From NCBI RefSeq assembly GCF_937875265.1, contig NZ_CALLXM010000096.1:1-10481 (forward strand): DNA of 10,481 nucleotides. Direction: 5' to 3'. Made by a program: the position numbers and the translations under genes. Origin of the DNA: an uncultured Acetobacter sp. (GTDB lineage Bacteria > Pseudomonadota > Alphaproteobacteria > Acetobacterales > Acetobacteraceae). How positions within the stretch are numbered: the first letter of the stretch is position 1; every line of letters starts with the position of its first letter. Below the pieces are notes generated by a model. That model did not search any database. It was given only the letters and a program-made list of their open reading frames with translations, and had not been told where the DNA came from. Below, one piece after another: positions 6,406 through 10,481 of this stretch.

Positions 6406-8192
6406 TAACGCATCTCCTCCACAGGCTCCACGCCCATGACAGCCAGCCCGGAACGGATCACTGTTGCGGTTGCCGCAACAAGTGCCAGCCGCGCCCGGGT
6501 GGCGTCAGGCGCATCGGGCTGGAGAAAGCGCAAAGACGCGTCATCCCGCCCACGGTTCCACAGCGCATGGAAATCACCCGCCAGGTCCGCCAGATAGAAG
6601 GCCACGCGATGCGGCTCCCGCGCAAGAGCTGCGGCTTCAACCAGCCGCGGCCATTCCGCCATCCGGCGCACAAGTGCCATTTCCGCATCCGAGTCCAGGC
6701 AACCCATCGGCACACCAGCCAGCACGTCCGGCGTGGTGGCCCCGTAAGAGCCATCTTCCTGCGCAGCCCGCAGAACGGAACGGCAGCGTGCATGCGCATA
6801 CTGCACGTAAAAGACCGGATTATCGCGCTTCTGCGCCACAACCAGATCCAGATCGAACTCCATTTGTGCATCGCTCTTGCGGGTGAGCATTGTGAAGCGC
6901 ACGGCATTTTTGCCTACTTCATCAATCAGATCCCGCAGGGTGACAAACGTACCCGCACGCTTGGACATTTTAACCGGCTGGCCATCGCGCAGAATGTGCA
7001 CAATCTGGCACAGCACCACTTCCAGCGGCACGGCATCATTCGTCACAGCGCGCACGGCAGCCTTCATGCGTTTGACGTAGCCGCCGTGGTCAGCGCCCCA
7101 CACATCCACCATCATCTGCGCACCACGGGCCACTTTGTCCGCATGGTAGCCAATATCATTGGCGAAATAGGTGTTGGTCCCGTCCGATTTGCGCATCGGA
7201 CGGTCAACATCATCACCAAACTGCGTGGACCGGAACAGCAGCTGTTCGCGCTCTTCCCAGTCATCAGGCAGTTTGCCTTTGGGGGGCTCCAGCACGCCCT
7301 CATACAGCAGGCCCTGTTTTTCAAGCGTGCTGATTGCGGCATCAGTTACGCCATCACGCAGCACCTGCGCTTCGGACGTAAAGACATTCTGGTGCACGCC
7401 GAGAGCTGCGAGATCTTCCTTGATGGCCAGAAGCATCTGCGCCACGGCAAAATCCCGCACGGTGTCCAGCCATGTCAGTTCCGGGGCGGGATTTGCGCCC
7501 GATTCTGCCAGATTGTCCCCATACTGGGCCACCAGCGCTTCACCCACCGGGATCAAATATTCACCGCGATATTGCAGGCCGGTCGGGGTCAGGGCGTCAA
7601 ACGCCTCTTCCGTCACAGTTGTGCCCAGCGCCTGAAGGTAACGCCAGTAAACTGCCCATGCCAGCGCCTTAACCTGTGCGCCGGCATCGTTGATGTAAAA
7701 TTCCTTGGTTACGGCAAAGCCTGCCTTGGCCATCAGGTTGGCCAGGGCATCACCCACCACAGCACCACGGCAATGGCCGACATGCATCGGGCCGGTGGGG
7801 TTAGCGGACACGTATTCCACGTTCACCCGCACACCGGCACCCGACTGCGAGTCGCCATAGTTTTCACCGGCCTTCAGCACGGCAGGCAGTGCAGAACGCA
7901 GCACATCCGGCACAAGCGTTATGTTGACAAAGCCCGGCCCGGCGGCAGCCACACCGGCCACGCCTTCAACCTTTTCCAGTGCAGCAACAAGGTCCGTTGC
8001 AATGTCGGCAGGCTTGCGGCGGGCCACTTTGGCAAGCAGCAGAGCCGCATTGGTTGCCATATCCCCATGGGAGGGGTCACGCGTCGGGGTGACTTCCACA
8101 CGGGCCAGCGTTTCTTCCGACACCTCAGGCAGCATCGCCCGCACGGCGGCCAGAACGTGGTGACGATAACGCTGGAACAAACAGTCTGACAT
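6405..8192 (-). CDS. argS: Arginine--tRNA ligase (ArgRS)
   Basis: A class I synthetase that charges tRNA-Arg with arginine; ArgRS needs bound tRNA to activate the amino acid. From the ATG at 8192 it has 595 residues, normal for the family. Visible marks are the N-terminal Add1-type domain ending AAGPGFVNITL (83-93), the HIGH-type signature YVSANPTGPMHVGH (127-140), the synthetase core with YINDAGAQVK (166-175) and ADKVARGAQMMVDVWGADHG (351-370), the KMSKS-type loop VKMSKRAG (407-414), and the all-helical anticodon domain with FYVQYAHAR (461-469) near its start and FHALWNRG (541-548). A TTG three codons upstream (8201) could also start it, but a GGGA only two bases before it is too close, so I prefer the ATG. 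It follows dgt after 39 nt and its TAA overlaps the next ATG by one base. Confidence 0.97.
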   Translation of the reverse strand: MSDCLFQRYRHHVLAAVRAMLPEVSEETLARVEVTPTRDPSHGDMATNAALLLAKVARRKPADIATDLVAALEKVEGVAGVAAAGPGFVNITLVPDVLRSALPAVLKAGENYGDSQSGAGVRVNVEYVSANPTGPMHVGHCRGAVVGDALANLMAKAGFAVTKEFYINDAGAQVKALAWAVYWRYLQALGTTVTEEAFDALTPTGLQYRGEYLIPVGEALVAQYGDNLAESGANPAPELTWLDTVRDFAVAQMLLAIKEDLAALGVHQNVFTSEAQVLRDGVTDAAISTLEKQGLLYEGVLEPPKGKLPDDWEEREQLLFRSTQFGDDVDRPMRKSDGTNTYFANDIGYHADKVARGAQMMVDVWGADHGGYVKRMKAAVRAVTNDAVPLEVVLCQIVHILRDGQPVKMSKRAGTFVTLRDLIDEVGKNAVRFTMLTRKSDAQMEFDLDLVVAQKRDNPVFYVQYAHARCRSVLRAAQEDGSYGATTPDVLAGVPMGCLDSDAEMALVRRMAEWPRLVEAAALAREPHRVAFYLADLAGDFHALWNRGRDDASLRFLQPDAPDATRARLALVAATATVIRSGLAVMGVEPVEEMR

Positions 8193-8210
8193 TACACTCA
8201 AGATCCCAAA

Positions 8211-8228
8211 GAAAGCGGTAGAACCGCG
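8211..8228 (-). terminator. Short hairpin with T-rich tail between dgt and argS
   Basis: In the 39-nt dgt-argS spacer, read on the minus strand, GCGGT-TCT-ACCGC (8227 to 8215) forms a 5-bp stem with a 3-base loop, followed directly by TTTCTTT. This looks like a weak intrinsic terminator or attenuator, which would lower argS and downstream expression relative to dgt. The stem is short and the T run is broken, so it may also be a simple mRNA-stabilising or processing hairpin. Confidence 0.35.
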
Positions 8229-8231
8229 TTT

Positions 8232-9425
8232 TCAGCCTGCTATGGACAGATCAGTCAACCGGCGATGTTCTTCCATCGCGTAGCGATCCGTCATGGAGGC
8301 GACATAATCAGCCACTGTACGCCGCAGTTCGGCGTCATCTCCTGCCAGAGCAGGCTCACGCCAGCCATCGGGCAGCAATTTGGGCGACTCCACCAGAATA
8401 GTGAACAGCTCAGCCGTCACGCGCTTGGCCTTGTAGGTCATACGATTGACGCGCCAGTGCCGATAAAGCTTGGCAAACAGGAACTTCCTGATCCCCTTGT
8501 TGGCCTCTGCCATATCCGGGCTGAAGGCCACAACGGCTTCAGGGGCCTGACGAATCTCTTCCACATTTTCAGGGGCAAGATCCGCCAGCCGTTTGCGAGT
8601 GCACACCAGCACATCTGTTGTCAGGGCATGAATCACACGCCGGACCATTTCGTGCCGGATGCGCTGACTGGTATGCGGGGTATCTTTCGGCAGGTCGGCT
8701 GCAAGCTTGCGCGCCGCATGCAGCGCCTCGCCCACCAGAGGCACATCCATCAGATCATCCAGTGAAAGCAGGCCGGATTTCACGCCGTCATCCAGATCAT
8801 GCCCGTGGTAGGCAATATCATCCGCCAGTGCCGCAACCTGCGCTTCTGCCGAGGCATAAGTGCCCAGATCCAGAGACCACTCGGCATCCACCTCCCGCAG
8901 ACGAGCCGACGGGTTCCGCACCGGGCCGTTGTGTTTGGCCAGCCCTTCCAGTGTTTCCCATGTCAGGTTCAGGCCATCAAACGCCAAATAGCGCCGCTCC
9001 AGCAGAGTAACCTGCCGCAGGGCTTGCGTATTATGGTCAAACCCGCCCCACGGCTGCATCTGGCTGGCAAGGGCTTCTTCCCCGGCATGGCCAAACGGCG
9101 TGTGACCAAGGTCATGCGCCAGCGCCACGGCTTCCGTCAGATCTTCATCCAGCCGCAGATACCGCGCCATGGACCGTGCAACCTGCGCAACCTCCAGAGA
9201 ATGCGTCAGCCGTGTGCGAAAAAAATCGCCTTCATGATTAATGAAGACCTGCGTTTTATATTGAAGGCGGCGGAACCCTGAGGAATGCACCACGCGGTCC
9301 CGGTCACGCTGCCAGGGGGAACGGGTGAGCGATTCCTCTTCCGCATGCAAGCGGCGACCACGCTCCGGTGCAATTTGCACGGCATAGGGTGCGAGAGACA
9401 TCTGTGCGGCAGCCTGTAATCCCAT
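8232..9425 (-). CDS. dgt: dGTPase-family HD-domain dNTP triphosphohydrolase (Dgt-like)
   Basis: A metal-dependent enzyme that splits dNTPs into the nucleoside and triphosphate and so trims the dNTP pool; alphaproteobacterial members are usually labelled dGTP triphosphohydrolase-like. The 397-residue length fits this shorter branch (E. coli Dgt is 505). The N-terminal family stretch is RDRVVHSSGFRRLQYKTQVF (42-61). The HD metal site is RLTHSLEVAQVARS (72-85, His75), ALAHDLGHTPFGHAGE (101-116, His104 and Asp105, with His108 and His113 nearby), and ADDIAYHGHDLDD (201-213), which supplies the last Asp. No key residue is missing. The ATG at 9425 has AGGA about 11 bases upstream; Met9 is a possible alternative. 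It is the first gene of the minus-strand run, divergent from erpA. Actual nucleotide preference cannot be read from sequence. Confidence 0.93.
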   Translation of the reverse strand: MGLQAAAQMSLAPYAVQIAPERGRRLHAEEESLTRSPWQRDRDRVVHSSGFRRLQYKTQVFINHEGDFFRTRLTHSLEVAQVARSMARYLRLDEDLTEAVALAHDLGHTPFGHAGEEALASQMQPWGGFDHNTQALRQVTLLERRYLAFDGLNLTWETLEGLAKHNGPVRNPSARLREVDAEWSLDLGTYASAEAQVAALADDIAYHGHDLDDGVKSGLLSLDDLMDVPLVGEALHAARKLAADLPKDTPHTSQRIRHEMVRRVIHALTTDVLVCTRKRLADLAPENVEEIRQAPEAVVAFSPDMAEANKGIRKFLFAKLYRHWRVNRMTYKAKRVTAELFTILVESPKLLPDGWREPALAGDDAELRRTVADYVASMTDRYAMEEHRRLTDLSIAG

Positions 9426-9571
9426 GTGTCTTTCAGTCCTGCTTCCTCTGGTGTGGGAAGTTTTGCCTCACGGTCCCACGAGGCCTCTACACTAGGACAT
9501 CGCGTAAAAATTGACCATGCACACCATCACAGCCCCTTCAAACCGGAGCGTGCGCACGCTATCTACAAAGC
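9426..9571. promoter_or_regulatory. Divergent promoter region between dgt and erpA
   Basis: These 146 bases separate two divergent operons and must hold at least one promoter for each. I cannot choose firm boxes. Candidates are, for the plus strand, TTGCCT at 9463-9468 with TACACT at 9488-9493 (19-base spacer, long), and an isolated TTGACC at 9511-9516 with no good -10. For the minus strand there is TGGTCA with TAGTGT (9495 to 9490). Two overlapping small inverted repeats lie on the dgt side: GCCTC/GAGGC (9465-9469 with 9480-9484) and GTGGGA/TCCCAC (within 9453-9479). They may fold in the dgt leader. All of this was judged by eye. Confidence 0.5.
9547..9560. repeat. Perfect 14-bp palindrome upstream of erpA
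   Basis: AGCGTGCGCACGCT is its own reverse complement. It ends 11 bases before the erpA ATG, in the space where a ribosome site would lie, and the bases between (ATCTACAAAGC) contain no good Shine-Dalgarno sequence. It could be a dimeric-repressor operator or a small hairpin (5-bp stem, GCGC loop) in the erpA leader. I do not recognise it as a known Fe-S or iron regulator site. Confidence 0.5.
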
Positions 9572-9943
9572 ATGACCCAGCCCCAGCCATTTTCTGTCTC
9601 CGATGCCGCAGCCGCGCGCATTGCCCGCGTGATTGCCACACGCACCGCGTCTGCTTCCCTTGATGGGAAAGCACCGCCAGCCGCCTTACGCGTGGCGGTG
9701 GAAGCCGGGGGCTGTAATGGCTTTCAGTATCAGTTCCAGCTGATTACCCAAGATGATATCGCGCCAGATGATATCAAACTGGATAAAGGCGAGGCTCTGG
9801 TGGTGGTGGACTCCGTCAGTCTGGACCTGCTGGCCGGAGCTGAACTGGATTTTGCAGATAAGCTGATGGGCGCGCATTTCATGGTGAACAACCCGAATGC
9901 GGCGTCCTCCTGTGGGTGCGGCACAAGCTTTTCTCTCGCATGA
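9572..9943 (+). CDS. erpA: A-type iron-sulfur cluster carrier, ErpA-like
   Basis: A small cytoplasmic protein of the IscA/ErpA/SufA family that carries Fe-S clusters to target enzymes. It has 123 residues. The three cluster-binding cysteines are present: Cys48 in VEAGGCNGFQYQF, and Cys114 and Cys116 in SSCGCGTSFS near the C-terminus. The GFQY after the first Cys and NPNAASSCGCG before the end match E. coli ErpA more closely than IscA, so ErpA is preferred; related A-type carriers cannot be excluded. Residues 24-38 form a small Ala/Ser-rich insertion before the first core strand. The ATG at 9572 is the first sensible start but has only a weak AAAG upstream. The stop overlaps the xth start as ATGA (9940-9943), so the two are almost certainly co-transcribed. 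It is divergent from dgt, a common arrangement in alphaproteobacteria. Confidence 0.9.
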   Translation: MTQPQPFSVSDAAAARIARVIATRTASASLDGKAPPAALRVAVEAGGCNGFQYQFQLITQDDIAPDDIKLDKGEALVVVDSVSLDLLAGAELDFADKLMGAHFMVNNPNAASSCGCGTSFSLA

Positions 9944-10481
9944 AAATCGCAAGCTGGAACGTCAATTCCGTTCGTCAGCGGCAGGACCTGATTCTGGACT
10001 GGCTGAAACGCCACACGCCAGACGTGCTGATGATGCAGGAAATCAAATGCGAGGCTGAGCAGTTTCCCGCCGAGCTTTTCCGTGAAGCCGGGTATGACTC
10101 CACTGTTGTGGGACAAAAATCCTACAACGGCGTTGCGACACTGGTCCGGGGGGCGTTTGAAACCACGGCCGACCATTTACCCGGGTTTGAAAACCCCGCA
10201 GCCCGCTACGTTGAAGTGCGCACACAGGGCGTAACACTGGGCAACCTCTATCTGCCCAATGGTAATTCTGGCGGGGAAGAAGGTTACGCAACCAAGCTGG
10301 CATTTTTTGACGCCCTGACACACCGGGCTCAGGGCTTTCTGAACACTGAAACCGATTTCATACTGGCCGGGGATTATAACGTCTGCCCCACCGCCGGGGA
10401 TTATGCCCCCGGCGCACTGGGGCCGGATGATGCCCTTGTCCGGCCGGAAAGCCGGGCGGCATGGCGGCGGCTGGTCTGGCT
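9940..10481 (+). CDS. xth: Exodeoxyribonuclease III / AP endonuclease (3' end outside window)
   Basis: The first 180 codons of an ExoIII-family DNA repair enzyme (endonuclease/exonuclease/phosphatase fold) that cuts the backbone at abasic sites and trims blocked 3' ends. The frame stays open to the window end; family members are about 260-270 residues, so about a third is missing. Catalytic landmarks align with E. coli ExoIII: SWNVNSVR (5-12, Asn7), MMQEIKC (31-37, Glu34 as the metal ligand), GQKSYNGVA (58-66), GNLYLPNG (101-108, Tyr104 at the place of Tyr109) and LAGDYNVCP (142-150, Asp145 and Asn147 at the places of Asp151 and Asn153). The catalytic His near the C-terminus lies beyond the edge. 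The ATG overlaps the erpA stop by four bases, so translation is probably coupled to erpA. Confidence 0.93.
   Translation, partial: MKIASWNVNSVRQRQDLILDWLKRHTPDVLMMQEIKCEAEQFPAELFREAGYDSTVVGQKSYNGVATLVRGAFETTADHLPGFENPAARYVEVRTQGVTLGNLYLPNGNSGGEEGYATKLAFFDALTHRAQGFLNTETDFILAGDYNVCPTAGDYAPGALGPDDALVRPESRAAWRRLVW

Noticed and set aside
6567..8189. A 540-codon open frame on the plus strand opposite argS
   Set aside because: It lies wholly antisense to a clear ArgRS with every signature intact, has no family resemblance and is rich in His, Arg and Gln, as expected from the complement of GC-rich coding DNA.
1..10481. Mobile element, CRISPR array, toxin-antitoxin or defence system
   Set aside because: No transposase, integrase, direct-repeat array, small toxin-antitoxin pair or defence domain is visible; all the genes seen are housekeeping or regulatory and tightly packed.

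Overview
The window reads as ordinary chromosomal DNA from a GC-rich alphaproteobacterium. An acetic acid bacterium (Acetobacteraceae, Acetobacter or Gluconobacter type) is my best guess, from the gene order and the style of the proteins. The family is an inference and I cannot fix the genus. Coding density is very high. No stretch of 300 bases lacks a gene, and I see no tRNA, rRNA, insertion sequence, CRISPR array, prophage or transposon remnant.

Layout: (1) 1-492, plus strand: the C-terminal ATPase domain of a sensor histidine kinase that enters from the left edge. (2) 472-570: a short convergent spacer with a nested hairpin flanked by T runs on both strands, probably a shared bidirectional terminator. 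(3) 568-9425, minus strand: one tightly packed run, in transcription order dgt - argS - SPOR-domain protein - scpA - scpB - tatB - tatC - serS. Junctions are 39 nt, 1-nt overlap, 11 nt, 4-nt overlap, 138 nt, 4-nt overlap and 3 nt. (4) 9426-9571: a 146-bp divergent promoter region with a perfect 14-bp palindrome just upstream of the next gene. (5) 9572 to the right edge, plus strand: erpA overlapping xth by ATGA; xth is cut by the window end.

The genes are housekeeping: two aminoacyl-tRNA synthetases, a dNTP triphosphohydrolase of the dGTPase family, a septal-type peptidoglycan-binding SPOR protein, the ScpA/ScpB partners of the SMC chromosome-condensing complex, two of three Tat protein-export subunits, an Fe-S cluster carrier and an AP endonuclease. 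From general knowledge, this is a variant of a conserved alphaproteobacterial neighbourhood (erpA-xth divergent from dgt-argS-SPOR-nagZ-scpA-scpB-tatA-tatB-tatC-serS, often then surE). Against that order, nagZ and tatA are missing here, and a convergent histidine kinase sits where surE would be expected.

I found no convincing undescribed system. The points most worth a second look are the missing nagZ and tatA, the 138-bp scpB-tatB gap with its inverted repeat, the palindrome before erpA, a hairpin between dgt and argS, and unusual low-complexity tails on ScpA, ScpB, TatB and the SPOR protein.
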